A program made the translations under genes and the position numbers. A DNA stretch of 63,793 bases from Sphingomonadales bacterium (GTDB taxonomy: Bacteria; Pseudomonadota; Alphaproteobacteria; Sphingomonadales; Sphingomonadaceae), in NCBI GenBank assembly GCA_014763545.1, contig JACXVD010000010.1, forward strand, positions 1 to 63,793, written 5' to 3'. The notes beneath the pieces were generated by a model. That model was given only the letters and a program-made list of their open reading frames with translations, was not told where the DNA came from and did not search any database. Shown here in pieces: positions 18,646 to 27,035 of this stretch; positions within the stretch are counted from its first letter, which is position 1, and the number at the start of each line of letters is the position of its first letter.

Positions 18646-19217
18646 CCCAATATTTGAAGATTATTGCCGCCTATGCCATGGTCGGCATTGCAGGCTTTGC
18701 GATCTACATCGCGAGCTTCAGGGTGCCCCTCGGGATTGATATCCTGTTCTACCGAGGCCTTGCACTGGCTGGCTTGACCGCCGTGCTCCTGGCAGTCGCG
18801 ATCTTCGCGGCGCGACGGTGGATAAGACTTGACCCTGCAACTGCGATCGGGGCGATCTTTACCGCGACGGCATTCAACATCTGTTTCCTCGTCCTGTTTC
18901 CCGTCACAGTCGATCGCTCCATTAGTGTTTTCCTGCTCGCGAGAATTGAAGCTGAAGAACCGATCACCACCGCACAATTGCAGGACAGGTTCACCACCGA
19001 ATATCTTGGCCAGATGGAGCAGATACCACGCCGGGTTCGCGAGCAAAGCCAGTCCGGCAATCTGATCGAGGACGCGAACGGCCGGATCACGTTGACCAAA
19101 CGGGGGCGTGCATTCAACCGATTTGCTCGCTTGGCCAGCGATTGGTTCGATACGGACCGCAGGTTCGTCACTCCCAACGCTGCGCCTGCCCCTGGCGAGG
19201 CCGGACAGCAAAGGTAG
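18642..19217 (+). CDS. Small membrane protein with a soluble winged-helix-like tail, unknown function
   Basis: A 191-residue protein. Three hydrophobic segments (about residues 5-27, 38-60 and 68-92) are followed by a cytosolic-looking 95-residue tail: SVFLLARIEAEEPITTAQL, EYLGQMEQIPRRVREQ, GNLIEDANGRITLTKRG. The pattern 'short helix, DRF..., G-L-I..., GRITLTKRG' resembles a winged-helix turn where LT-x-RG forms the wing. The ATG at 18642 overlaps the preceding stop as ATGA, so it is coupled to the two GT-C-like genes and probably serves the same system. I do not recognise the family. Confidence 0.65.
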   Translation: MTQYLKIIAAYAMVGIAGFAIYIASFRVPLGIDILFYRGLALAGLTAVLLAVAIFAARRWIRLDPATAIGAIFTATAFNICFLVLFPVTVDRSISVFLLARIEAEEPITTAQLQDRFTTEYLGQMEQIPRRVREQSQSGNLIEDANGRITLTKRGRAFNRFARLASDWFDTDRRFVTPNAAPAPGEAGQQR

Positions 19218-19339
19218 GCCCACCGGGCTTAGGAAAAAATCAAGGTTTCCCGAATATTCACCAATAAATGGAAGCTTGCCTTCGCCATAAGGCGGCGATG
19301 GCTCCGGAAACGAAGAAACAAACGCCTGGAGGGCAGAAA

Positions 19340-20866
19340 ATGAGCGCTTTCGGACGGAAGAACGGACCCGGCGGGATGCAACCCGGGGGTCGTCCGTCGT
19401 TCGGTATCGCCCGCCCGATGAAGGGTGGCGGCGAGGTGCCGCGCCCAGCCGCCAAGGGCGGCGAACAATTCCCTCCCCTGCCGGGCGAAGGTGCGGGCGC
19501 ACCCATGCCAGCTGCGGATTCGTCGCCTGCGAAACAGGCCGATGCGATGACCCGCCTCGCCGATCGCGCCAATGCGGTGCACGAGCAGTCGGAAGTCGGC
19601 GGGTTCGAAGCCAGCGTCCACAAGATCAAGGAACAGGTGCTCCCGCGCCTGCTCGAACGCGTCGATCCCGAAGCGGCGGCGACCCTGAGCAAGGAAGAGC
19701 TGTCCGAAGAATTCCGCCCGATCATCATGGAGGTACTCGCCGAGCTGAAGATCACCCTCAACCGCCGCGAACAGTTCGCGCTGGAAAAGGTGCTGATCGA
19801 TGAGCTGCTCGGCTTCGGCCCGCTGGAAGAGTTGCTGAACGATCCCGATGTGTCCGACATCATGGTCAACGGCCCCGACCAGACCTACATCGAAAAGAAG
19901 GGCAAGCTGGTCATCGCCGGGATCAAGTTCCGCGACGAACAGCATCTGTTCCAGATCGCCCAGCGCATCGTGAACCAGGTCGGCCGCCGCGTCGACCAGA
20001 CCACACCGCTGGCCGACGCCCGCCTGAAAGACGGCAGCCGCGTCAACGTGATCGTGCCGCCGCTGTCCTTGCGCGGTACCGCGATCTCGATTCGTAAGTT
20101 CTCCGAAAAACCGATCACGCTCGACATGCTGATGGGCTTCGGTTCGATGAACGACAAGATGTGCACCGCGCTGAAAATCGCGGGCGCATGCCGGATGAAC
20201 ATCGTCATCTCTGGCGGTACCGGTTCGGGTAAGACGACCATGCTCAACGCCCTGTCGAAGATGATCGACCCGGGCGAACGCGTGCTGACCATCGAAGACG
20301 CGGCGGAACTTCGCCTGCAGCAGCCGCACTGGCTGCCGCTCGAAACCCGCCCGCCGAACCTCGAAGGCCAGGGTGCAATCACCATCGGCGACTTGGTCAA
20401 GAACGCCCTGCGTATGCGCCCTGACCGCATCATCCTGGGCGAAATTCGTGGCGCGGAGTGTTTCGACCTCCTCGCCGCCATGAACACCGGCCACGACGGC
20501 TCCATGTGCACGCTGCACGCCAACAGCCCGCGCGAGTGCCTGGGCCGTATGGAAAACATGATCCTGATGGGCGACATCAAGATCCCCAAGGAAGCCATTT
20601 CGCGCCAGATCGCGGAATCGGTCGACCTCATCGTACAGGTGAAGCGCCTGCGCGACGGTTCGCGCCGCACGACCAACGTGACCGAGGTGATCGGCATGGA
20701 AGGCGACGTGATCGTCACCCAGGAACTGTTCAAGTTCGAGTATCTCGACGAGAGCGAGGACGGCAAGATCCTGGGCGAATTCCGCTCGAGCGGCCTGCGT
20801 CCCTATACGCTGGAAAAGGCGCGCCAGTTCGGCTTCGACCAGGCCTATCTGGAAGCTTGCCTCTAA
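19340..20866 (+). CDS. cpaF: CpaF/TadA-family secretion ATPase
   Basis: CpaF is the hexameric ATPase that powers Tad (Flp) pilus assembly at the inner membrane. The 508-residue protein has a disordered Pro/Gly-rich N-terminus (to about 80), an N-terminal helical domain (VLIDELLGFGPLEELLNDPDVSDIMVNG), Walker A SGGTGSGKTTM near residue 292, the Asp box TIEDAAEL, Walker B DRIILGEIRGAE and the His box HDGSMCTLHAN. The ATG at 19340 follows GGAGGG by six bases. Other tad genes are not adjacent; tadE/tadG-like genes lie at 60.7-62.9 kb. Its stop overlaps the convergent phosphoesterase stop. Confidence 0.95.
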   Translation: MSAFGRKNGPGGMQPGGRPSFGIARPMKGGGEVPRPAAKGGEQFPPLPGEGAGAPMPAADSSPAKQADAMTRLADRANAVHEQSEVGGFEASVHKIKEQVLPRLLERVDPEAAATLSKEELSEEFRPIIMEVLAELKITLNRREQFALEKVLIDELLGFGPLEELLNDPDVSDIMVNGPDQTYIEKKGKLVIAGIKFRDEQHLFQIAQRIVNQVGRRVDQTTPLADARLKDGSRVNVIVPPLSLRGTAISIRKFSEKPITLDMLMGFGSMNDKMCTALKIAGACRMNIVISGGTGSGKTTMLNALSKMIDPGERVLTIEDAAELRLQQPHWLPLETRPPNLEGQGAITIGDLVKNALRMRPDRIILGEIRGAECFDLLAAMNTGHDGSMCTLHANSPRECLGRMENMILMGDIKIPKEAISRQIAESVDLIVQVKRLRDGSRRTTNVTEVIGMEGDVIVTQELFKFEYLDESEDGKILGEFRSSGLRPYTLEKARQFGFDQAYLEACL

Positions 20867-22458
20867 CGGTTCGCCTGCTTGCGTGCCTGGTCCAGCGCCT
20901 TGCGCGCCTGCGCAAGGTAGGACAACGCATCGCCGACATTGTCGATTTCCTCCGGCGCGGCGGTGAATGCCATAGCCTTGCTTTCGGTCATGGCGATGCC
21001 GCGCTGGCGCATCATTTCAGCGGTGCCGACAACGATCGAACGCTGCAGATCGCCCAGCGGCGCAGTCACATCTGCGCCGGCAAAGGCCTCCGGTAACGGC
21101 GGCCCCTCGACGACCGGCCAATCCTGCGCGGCGCGTGGCGTGCCGGCGGTGAAGACTTCGGTGAACATCGCGTCGGACTGCTGGCGATCGCTGAGCGGCG
21201 CAAGGCCCCATTTGGACTGCACCGTCGTCATGAAGCTGGTGTGCATCATCGGCGTATTGATCACGGTATTGGGCGCGATATGCGCGGATACCATGATCGT
21301 CGGCACGCGGATGCCCGAACGGTCGAAGCGAAAGCCGCCCTGTAGTTCGTAGCCCGTCAGATCGGGCGGCGTGACCGGGTCGATCGGCTGCACATGGTCG
21401 AAGCAGCCGCCATGTTCGTCGAAGGTGATGATCAGCAGCGTGTTCTGCGACGTGTTGCCGGTTCCCGAACCCGGGCGGCCCTGCGATGTGCGGATCGCAT
21501 TGTAAATGCGCGCGACCAGCCGCTCGCCCAGCAACACCGTCCCCGGACCGGTTTCGTGGTCGATAATGCCCCAGCCTGCGGACGAGGGGTGGTAATCATT
21601 GTGTTCGAGGATGAAGTCCGGCTCGAGAAACGAATAGCTCGGCAATTCGCCCCGCTCGCAATCCTCGAAAAAGCGCGACAGCGAATGGAAATGCGCCTCG
21701 TGCCACACCAGCGCGCCCGAGTGGATAATGTTGGTCAGCGAGACGAAGGGCGTGTCGTGATAGACCTTCCAGCTTAGGCTGCCCCCGGCATCGGAAATCT
21801 GGTTGAAGATGGTATCGGTGTGATTGTGTTCGAACCACGGGCCGAAGGGTGACTGGTTCACCCTGCCCCACGACGTGCCGGCGTTCCAGAAGGCGCGATT
21901 GCACCAGGTCTGGCTCGGCACCGCGCAATACCAGTGATCGAACACGCCGAATTGCTGCGCCAGGGTGGACAGGACGGGCAGCGCCTGCGGGTCGAAACAC
22001 TGCATGATCTGGCTGTATTCCGCGAAACTGGGGTCCGGGATCGGCCCGGAGACTTTCTCACCCAGCTTCTCGACGTAGTCGATCACGAAGCCTTGCATGC
22101 TCGGGTCGTCCGGCGTTCCCGAAGGGCCCGACAGCTGGACATTGATATGTTCGAATTCTTCCCCCGGATCGGGATAGGGCTGGCAATAATCGGCTGTTGC
22201 GGTGACAAACACCTGTCCGCTGCCATCGGGAGGAGGATATTTCAGGCCGGGCGGCACGGGGTTGGACATGTCCCCCTTTACCCCGGAAAAATCCCTGCCG
22301 GCCGGGGCTCCGGGCGGAACCCCATCGGGGTAGATCATTCCCAGGAGGTTATCGAACGATCGGTTCTCCAGCATGAGAACCACGACATGATCGAAAGTGT
22401 CGAGCGGTGACCCGGTATTTGCCCCGGTCGCCGTTTTTTCTTCGTGGATGTCCGACAT
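20863..22458 (-). CDS. Phosphoesterase-family protein (phospholipase C / acid phosphatase type)
   Basis: A 531-residue protein of the PF04185 phosphoesterase family, which includes bacterial phosphatidylcholine phospholipase C and acid phosphatase AcpA. The metal-binding N-terminal motif is VVVLMLENRSFDNLLG at about residue 24, with DHWYCAVPSQTWCNR and the C-terminal metal motif TFDEHGGCFDHV. Many relatives carry a Tat signal, but this one starts MSDIHEEKTATGAN with no leader, so it may be cytosolic or exported by another route. GGGAGAAGG precedes the ATG. The substrate, lipid or phosphomonoester, cannot be decided here. Confidence 0.9.
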   Translation of the reverse strand: MSDIHEEKTATGANTGSPLDTFDHVVVLMLENRSFDNLLGMIYPDGVPPGAPAGRDFSGVKGDMSNPVPPGLKYPPPDGSGQVFVTATADYCQPYPDPGEEFEHINVQLSGPSGTPDDPSMQGFVIDYVEKLGEKVSGPIPDPSFAEYSQIMQCFDPQALPVLSTLAQQFGVFDHWYCAVPSQTWCNRAFWNAGTSWGRVNQSPFGPWFEHNHTDTIFNQISDAGGSLSWKVYHDTPFVSLTNIIHSGALVWHEAHFHSLSRFFEDCERGELPSYSFLEPDFILEHNDYHPSSAGWGIIDHETGPGTVLLGERLVARIYNAIRTSQGRPGSGTGNTSQNTLLIITFDEHGGCFDHVQPIDPVTPPDLTGYELQGGFRFDRSGIRVPTIMVSAHIAPNTVINTPMMHTSFMTTVQSKWGLAPLSDRQQSDAMFTEVFTAGTPRAAQDWPVVEGPPLPEAFAGADVTAPLGDLQRSIVVGTAEMMRQRGIAMTESKAMAFTAAPEEIDNVGDALSYLAQARKALDQARKQANR

Positions 22459-22550
22459 GGCCTTCTCCCAAGCCCATCTTACATCGCCATCCTATTGCCA
22501 GTTCTTATTCCTGCAAAGCCTGCATTTCTGCTTATTCGGGTAAGCGGCTA

Positions 22551-22781
22551 TCAGCCGCGCAGCAATTGCGGCACCGACAGGGCGAGCATGCCGCCACCGA
22601 TCACCGCACAGAGCAGGAAGATGCCGGTCCACGGCATCCAGCCGACCCGGTCGATCCGCGCCCGGCGCATGCGCAGGCGCTCTCCCGCCAGCGCGACGAG
22701 CGCGAGCAGCAGGAACCCACTGCCCCACAGTGTCATCAGTTCCGCGTCGCTGGCGAAGGTGATGAAGTTTTCCCAGTCCAT
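22551..22781 (-). CDS. Small two-helix membrane protein, unknown function
   Basis: A 76-residue product from the ATG at 22781, MDWENFITFASDAELMTLWGS, with membrane segments at about residues 17-33 and 50-72 separated by a basic loop (ERLRMRRARIDR). The frame is open further upstream, but that part overlaps the divergent transporter's leader and has no coding character. No clear ribosome-binding site is visible, which lowers confidence in the start. I do not recognise the family. Confidence 0.55.
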   Translation of the reverse strand: MDWENFITFASDAELMTLWGSGFLLLALVALAGERLRMRRARIDRVGWMPWTGIFLLCAVIGGGMLALSVPQLLRG

Positions 22782-22864
22782 CGTGGGCGGGCATATGGTG
22801 GCGCCCTCGGCGACATGCAATTGCCACGCTTGCAATGCACCGGGCCGCTCGCCATGGCTGGCCG

Positions 22865-23776
22865 ATGCAGCAGCCGGAAGACCATACCCAGCGCCCGGTG
22901 ATGGCCCTGGGCTTGCGTCTGGCCGCCGCATTCGTGCTGTCGGTGATGCTGGTCTTCGTCAAGCTGGCGCATGAGAGCGGCATCCACCTGGCAGAGACCT
23001 TGTTCTGGCGGCAATTGCCGACCATCCCGATACTGCTGCTGTGGTTTGGCGCGCGCGGGCAGATCGGCAAGCTGGCGACCAAGCGGGTGGGCGTGCATGC
23101 CCGCCGGGCGATCTATGGCCTGATCGGGATGTTCCTCAATTTCGGCGCTGTCACCCTGCTGCCGCTAGCGGAGGCGACCAGTCTCAACTTCACCTCGGCC
23201 ATCTGGGCGGTGATCCTCTCGGCCCTGTTGCTGCACGAGAAGGTCGGCCCCTGGCGCTGGACAGCAGTGCTCCTGGGCTTCGCCGGAGTGCTGGTCATTG
23301 CGCAGCCCGGCGATGGGCACACGCCGCTGTTCGGTGCGGCGGTGGCGCTCGGCGCCGCCTTTATGATCGCGCTGATTTCGATCCAGATCCGCGACCTCGG
23401 GCGGACCGAAAACCCGTTGACGATCGTGTTCTATTTTGCCCTGTTTTCGGTGCCCGTGCTGGCGCTTGCCCTGCCCTTCGTCGCGACAGCGCACGATGCC
23501 TATCAGTGGAGCCTGCTGATCGGCCTCGCGCTGTTCGGGCTGCTCGGCCAGTTCTTCCTCACTGCGGCACTGCGCTATGGTGCCGTCGCCAGCGTGATCG
23601 TGATGGATTATTCGGGGCTGATCTGGGCAACCCTGTTCGGCTGGGCGATATTCGACCACCTGCCGCCCTGGACCACCTGGCTCGGCGCCCCGCTGATCAT
23701 CGGCGCGGGCGTGGTCATCGCGTGGCGCGAACACACGCTCGCCCGCCAGCGGCGCATCGCCGCGGGAAATGCCTGA
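22865..23776 (+). CDS. DMT-superfamily (EamA) transporter
   Basis: A 303-residue, ten-helix transporter of two EamA repeats: MALGLRLAAAFVLSVMLVFVKLAHE starts the first, LLPLAEATSLNFTSAIWAVILSALLLHEKVG closes it, and WATLFGWAIFDHLPPWTTWLGAPLIIGAGVVIAWRE ends the second. Substrate is unknown. Two ATG codons (22835 and 22865) are in frame and neither has a good ribosome-binding site; I took the second. It is a distant paralogue of the transporter at 14130. Confidence 0.9.
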   Translation: MQQPEDHTQRPVMALGLRLAAAFVLSVMLVFVKLAHESGIHLAETLFWRQLPTIPILLLWFGARGQIGKLATKRVGVHARRAIYGLIGMFLNFGAVTLLPLAEATSLNFTSAIWAVILSALLLHEKVGPWRWTAVLLGFAGVLVIAQPGDGHTPLFGAAVALGAAFMIALISIQIRDLGRTENPLTIVFYFALFSVPVLALALPFVATAHDAYQWSLLIGLALFGLLGQFFLTAALRYGAVASVIVMDYSGLIWATLFGWAIFDHLPPWTTWLGAPLIIGAGVVIAWREHTLARQRRIAAGNA

Positions 23777-23838
23777 CAAGGGAACTGCCCTGCCGACCGC
23801 GAGTTTGCTATGCGAGAGACTCACGAAAGGAACAGTTC

Positions 23839-23967
23839 ATGGCTCGCAAAATCCTCATCGCCCTGGGCGTTGCCGCGATCACGCTCAGCGCCACCGCCTG
23901 CAACACGGTGAAGGGCCTCGGCCGGGATATCGAATCGGTTGGCGAAGCGGGCGACCGCGCGACCTGA
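23839..23967 (+). CDS. Entericidin A/B-family lipoprotein
   Basis: A 42-residue lipoprotein: MARKILIALGVAAITLSATAC is a lipoprotein signal with the lipobox LSATAC, followed by NTVKGLGRDIESVGEAGDRAT, the typical entericidin body. Entericidins are tiny envelope lipoproteins, first described as an antidote/toxin pair in enteric bacteria, and are widespread in alphaproteobacteria with unclear roles. The start follows GAAAGGAA by about five bases. Only one copy is present, so no antidote partner is visible. Confidence 0.88.
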   Translation: MARKILIALGVAAITLSATACNTVKGLGRDIESVGEAGDRAT

Positions 23968-23982
23968 CACCTTCGGGTGTGG

Positions 23983-24576
23983 TCAGGCGCGCCGCCAGAC
24001 CAGGGTCAGATTATTGGCCGGCATCTCATAACGCGCGGAACGGCGAAAACCGTTGCGCGCGGCAAGCACGTCCATATCGGCCAGATGGCGTAGCCCCCAT
24101 TCCGGATTGCGCTGCTTCAGGCTCGCGTCGAACTCGAGATTCGAAGCAGCCGTTTCCGCACCCGCTTCGCGGAATGGCCCGTAGAGGATTAGCGGAGCGC
24201 CGCTCGGCAGGAGCCGCTTTGCGCCCGCGAACAGACCCTCACTCGCCGACCAGGGGCTGATGTGGACCATGTTGACGCACATGATCGCGTCCGCACTGTG
24301 TAGTGGCCATTCCCGTGCGGACGCGTCGAGCGCGATGGGCGCGCGAAGGTTGGCAACGCCCTCCTCATCGCGCCAGGCAGCGACCGAGGCCAGGGCTTCG
24401 GGATCCGCATCGCTGGGCTGCCAATCGAGTTGGGGAAAAAGGCGCGCCATGAACACCGCGTGCTCGCCCGATCCACTTGCAATCTCGAGCAGCAGCCCAC
24501 GCTCTGGCAGCTCGTGCCGCAAAACATCGGCCAGCGGCTCGCGGTTGCGTGCGGTGGCGGGCGCGTGGCGCTTCAC
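23983..24576 (-). CDS. DUF938-family SAM-dependent methyltransferase
   Basis: A 197-residue class I methyltransferase-like protein. The SAM-binding motif I is LLEIASGSGEHAVF (about residues 29-42), with DADPEALASV as motif II and MCVNMVHISPWSA as motif III/IV; the ending RYEMPANNLTLVWRR matches DUF938. The substrate is unknown. It starts with GTG at 24576, overlapping the upstream ABA4-like stop (GTGA); the open frame running to 25026 lies antisense-shifted through that neighbour and is not used. Third gene of the dgt operon group. Confidence 0.88.
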   Translation of the reverse strand: MKRHAPATARNREPLADVLRHELPERGLLLEIASGSGEHAVFMARLFPQLDWQPSDADPEALASVAAWRDEEGVANLRAPIALDASAREWPLHSADAIMCVNMVHISPWSASEGLFAGAKRLLPSGAPLILYGPFREAGAETAASNLEFDASLKQRNPEWGLRHLADMDVLAARNGFRRSARYEMPANNLTLVWRRA

Positions 24577-25028
24577 TTGGGCCGCCCGTGCAACTGGCGC
24601 GCGCGACGTTCGCGAATGGCAAGCCAGAACAGCAGCCCGACCGGACCGACGAGAAAGGTTGCCAGCAACACAGGCACCTGGACCAGTCGCGAAAATTCCT
24701 TCGCATCGGCGTCGCGGGCGATCCACAAGCCGGTGAACAGGTCGAAGGCAAGGTAGTGCGTCCAGCCGATCGCCACCCCCGCATCGGTGGCGAAAATCGC
24801 GCGCACCGCTTCGACCGAACCGAAACCAGCGCCGGTGCCGTTGCCCGCGCCTGGCGCAAGTGTCCCGCTGACGACCCCGGCAAGCCCCAACGTATAGACA
24901 AGGCACAGCAGGCCGACGCCGAGATACAGCACCAACGTCAACGGAAACGGCCGTCGCGGCAGGACGACCAGCACAATCCACGCGGCCAGCGCGACAATGT
25001 TGGTGAAGGCGAACACCGAATGCCACAT
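24573..25028 (-). CDS. ABA4-like (DUF4281) membrane protein
   Basis: A 151-residue protein with four hydrophobic segments (about residues 3-24, 29-52, 85-105 and 117-140). The motif IGWTHYLAFDLFTGLWIARD and the closing FLVGPVGLLFWLAIR fit the ABA4-like family, named after a plant neoxanthin-synthesis protein. Its bacterial role is not established. The ATG at 25028 comes 4 nt after the preceding oxidoreductase stop, with AAGGAAAG inside that gene as ribosome-binding site. Confidence 0.82.
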   Translation of the reverse strand: MWHSVFAFTNIVALAAWIVLVVLPRRPFPLTLVLYLGVGLLCLVYTLGLAGVVSGTLAPGAGNGTGAGFGSVEAVRAIFATDAGVAIGWTHYLAFDLFTGLWIARDADAKEFSRLVQVPVLLATFLVGPVGLLFWLAIRERRARQLHGRPK

Positions 25029-25032
25029 CGCG

Positions 25033-25743
25033 CTATGACTTTCCTTCGCTGGTCGCAATCACGGACGGCAAGCTTCGCGCCGCACGCAGGATCGCGTCAT
25101 TGTCGTGGACATATTTCCCGCGCGTATGCTTCAGCGCAAGCGACAATGAAGCGCGCGCGACGATCTGCGCATCGATGGAGCGATAGGCGCGGTATTTGCC
25201 GTGCAAGGCAAGATTCGCGAGCGGTGCAACCATCTGGCCCAACCGCTCGGCCGGGCGCGGATCGTGGTCGCGCGGGCCGACGAGCAGGCCGGGGCGCAGG
25301 ATGTCGAGCCGATCGAACCCTAGCTTGGCCAAGTCGCGCTCGACCTCGCCCTTGACCCGCAAATAGAGCTGCTTTGCGCCGATTGCCGCGCCGACCGAGC
25401 TGATTGCAACCATCCGCTTCGCCCCGGCTGCCAGGGCGGCGCGCGCGCTGTCGAGAACCAGCGCCTGGTCGACCGCACGGAAGGCAGCCTCGTCGCGACC
25501 GGCCTTGTTCCACGTTGTGCCCAGCGCACAGATCAGCACCTGCGGCCGCGCGGCCTCCAGCACCTCGCCCCAATGGGCCGGGTCGGCAACGAACAATTCC
25601 ATGCGCGCCCCGGCAGGCAGTTTGGCTTCGCGCCGGGCGATGCCGGTCAGCCGCAAATCCTCGCGCCCGACCGAAGCCGCGATCACCGCCTTGCCGACCA
25701 GCCCCGTCGCGCCGACCAGCGCGATCCGCAAGGGTTCAAACAT
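25033..25743 (-). CDS. NAD(P)-binding (SDR-like, atypical) oxidoreductase
   Basis: A 236-residue Rossmann protein: IALVGATGLVGKAV (residues 7-20) is the dinucleotide loop, and LCALGTTWNKAG, VAISSVGA and YLRVKGEVERDL give the extended/atypical SDR pattern of the NAD(P)H-binding and HTATIP2-like families, with the YxxxK motif modified to YLRVK. The reaction is unknown. The ATG at 25743 overlaps the end of dgt by 8 nt. It is followed at 4 nt by the ABA4-like gene, so these form one operon. Confidence 0.88.
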   Translation of the reverse strand: MFEPLRIALVGATGLVGKAVIAASVGREDLRLTGIARREAKLPAGARMELFVADPAHWGEVLEAARPQVLICALGTTWNKAGRDEAAFRAVDQALVLDSARAALAAGAKRMVAISSVGAAIGAKQLYLRVKGEVERDLAKLGFDRLDILRPGLLVGPRDHDPRPAERLGQMVAPLANLALHGKYRAYRSIDAQIVARASLSLALKHTRGKYVHDNDAILRAARSLPSVIATSEGKS

Positions 25744-26896
25744 TGCTGAGGCCTTGCGGACGCTGGCCGTAGATCGCCTCGCATTGGTCGATCGCATAGC
25801 GGTCCGTCATGCCAGCGATGAAATCGCCAATATGGCGACTGCGCGCCGGTTCCGTGGCGGGCAGCATCGCATGCCATTCACGGGGCAGCTTTGCCGGTTG
25901 CTGCTCGTAAGCAGCGAACAGCCGGGCGATCACACTGCGCGCCTTCTCCGCCGTGGCGAGCTGATCCGCATGGTAATAGAGCTTGTCGTAGAGGAAGGCT
26001 TTGAGGGCGCGCTCTTCCGCCGCCATACCGGATGAGAACCGGGCGAGCGCCTGCTCTGCGCCGCGCACCTCGTCCACCGAGCCCAGCCCTGCGGTCGCAC
26101 TGCGGGTTTCCTCGATCAGATCGTTGACCATCAGCCCGATCTGGCTGCGCACGAGTTCGCGCAATTGCCGATCGCGCGCAGCATGCGGAAAACGCCGCTC
26201 GATCGCGCGGAACTGGTCGGCGACGAAATCGAGCGTGAGCAATTCGTCCAGCTTCAGGAACCCGGCCCGCAAGCCATCGTCGATGTCATGATTGTCGTAG
26301 GCGATATCGTCCGCCAGTGCGGCCACCTGCGCCTCCAGCGAAGGCCAGCGGTCCAGTTCGAGCGAGAAATCGCCATCGATCTCGGTCATGGCCCAGCTCG
26401 GTTCGGCGATCGGGCCATTGTGCTTGGCAAGGCCCTCGAGCAGCTCCCACGTAAGGTTGAGCCCCTCGTGATCGCAATATGGGCTTTCGAGCCGCATCAG
26501 CACCCGCAGCGACTGGGCGTTGTGGTCGAAGCCGCCAGCGCGCGCCATCGAATCGTTCAGCGCCTTTTCCCCCGCATGGCCGAACGGCGGGTGCCCGATA
26601 TCGTGGGCAAGGCACAGCGCCTCGGTCAGGTCCTCGTCCAGCCCCAGCGTACGCGCGAGTACACGGCCGATCTGGGCGACTTCGAGGCTGTGGGTCAACC
26701 GGGTGCGGTAATGGTCGCCATCGGGCGCGATGAACACCTGCGTCTTGCTCTTGAGCCGACGGAAGGCGATCGAATGAATGATGCGGTCGCGGTCGCGCTG
26801 GAATTCGCTGCGCGGGCCGCGCGTACCTTCACGGTTCTCAGCGAACTCTCGGCCACGCGAAGCGGCGGGATCGGCGGCGAAGGGGGCGCGGGTCAT
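25736..26896 (-). CDS. dgt: Deoxyguanosinetriphosphate triphosphohydrolase-like HD protein
   Basis: A 386-residue HD-domain dNTP triphosphohydrolase, which cleaves dNTPs to nucleosides and triphosphate. The core motifs are RTRLTHSLEVAQIGR, then LAHDIGHPPFGHAGE (HD pair) and ADDIAYDNHDIDDG. The length fits the type-2 dGTPase family. The frame opens at 27010, but the natural start is the ATG at 26896 (MTRAPFAADPAASRGREF). It heads an operon with the oxidoreductase, ABA4-like and DUF938 genes. Confidence 0.92.
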   Translation of the reverse strand: MTRAPFAADPAASRGREFAENREGTRGPRSEFQRDRDRIIHSIAFRRLKSKTQVFIAPDGDHYRTRLTHSLEVAQIGRVLARTLGLDEDLTEALCLAHDIGHPPFGHAGEKALNDSMARAGGFDHNAQSLRVLMRLESPYCDHEGLNLTWELLEGLAKHNGPIAEPSWAMTEIDGDFSLELDRWPSLEAQVAALADDIAYDNHDIDDGLRAGFLKLDELLTLDFVADQFRAIERRFPHAARDRQLRELVRSQIGLMVNDLIEETRSATAGLGSVDEVRGAEQALARFSSGMAAEERALKAFLYDKLYYHADQLATAEKARSVIARLFAAYEQQPAKLPREWHAMLPATEPARSRHIGDFIAGMTDRYAIDQCEAIYGQRPQGLSNV

Positions 26897-26982
26897 CGGT
26901 GGCGCGGGATTAGGAGAGGGCGGCGGCGCGGGCAACGGGAACAATCGGGCAACATGCACCCGCCTTTGTCGATGCATCACGC

Positions 26983-27016
26983 AAAAGGGGCCGCGCGGCG
27001 CAAACCGCACGGCCCC
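26983..27016 (-). terminator. Rho-independent terminator of the subtilase gene
   Basis: Twelve-base arms GGGGCCGCGCGG and CCGCACGGCCCC pair with one mismatch around a CGCAAA loop. On the minus strand the stem is followed by TTTTGCG, about 20 nt past the protease stop. The stem sequence recurs at 28298. Confidence 0.8.
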
Positions 27017-27035
27017 GATTGAGCATTACGACCGA

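Noticed and set aside
19268-20518. Long minus-strand frame over cpaF and other long antisense frames (for example 5703-7670 and 47925-50462)
   Set aside because: High-GC genes give long open frames on the other strand. These lack family matches, have arginine- and histidine-rich composition and coincide with strongly recognised genes.
20861-20866. Overlapping stop codons (CTAA at 20863-20866 and CTAG at 37715-37718) as a regulatory device
   Set aside because: Convergent genes in dense genomes often share stop bases. The palindromic overlap needs no further explanation.
23839-23967. Entericidin antidote/toxin pair
   Set aside because: Only one small lipoprotein is present here; the two-gene arrangement is missing.
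23983-25026. A 347-codon minus-strand frame covering the methyltransferase and more
   Set aside because: Only the last 197 codons match DUF938. Its upstream part is the out-of-frame mirror of the ABA4-like gene, which has a clear start and operon spacing.
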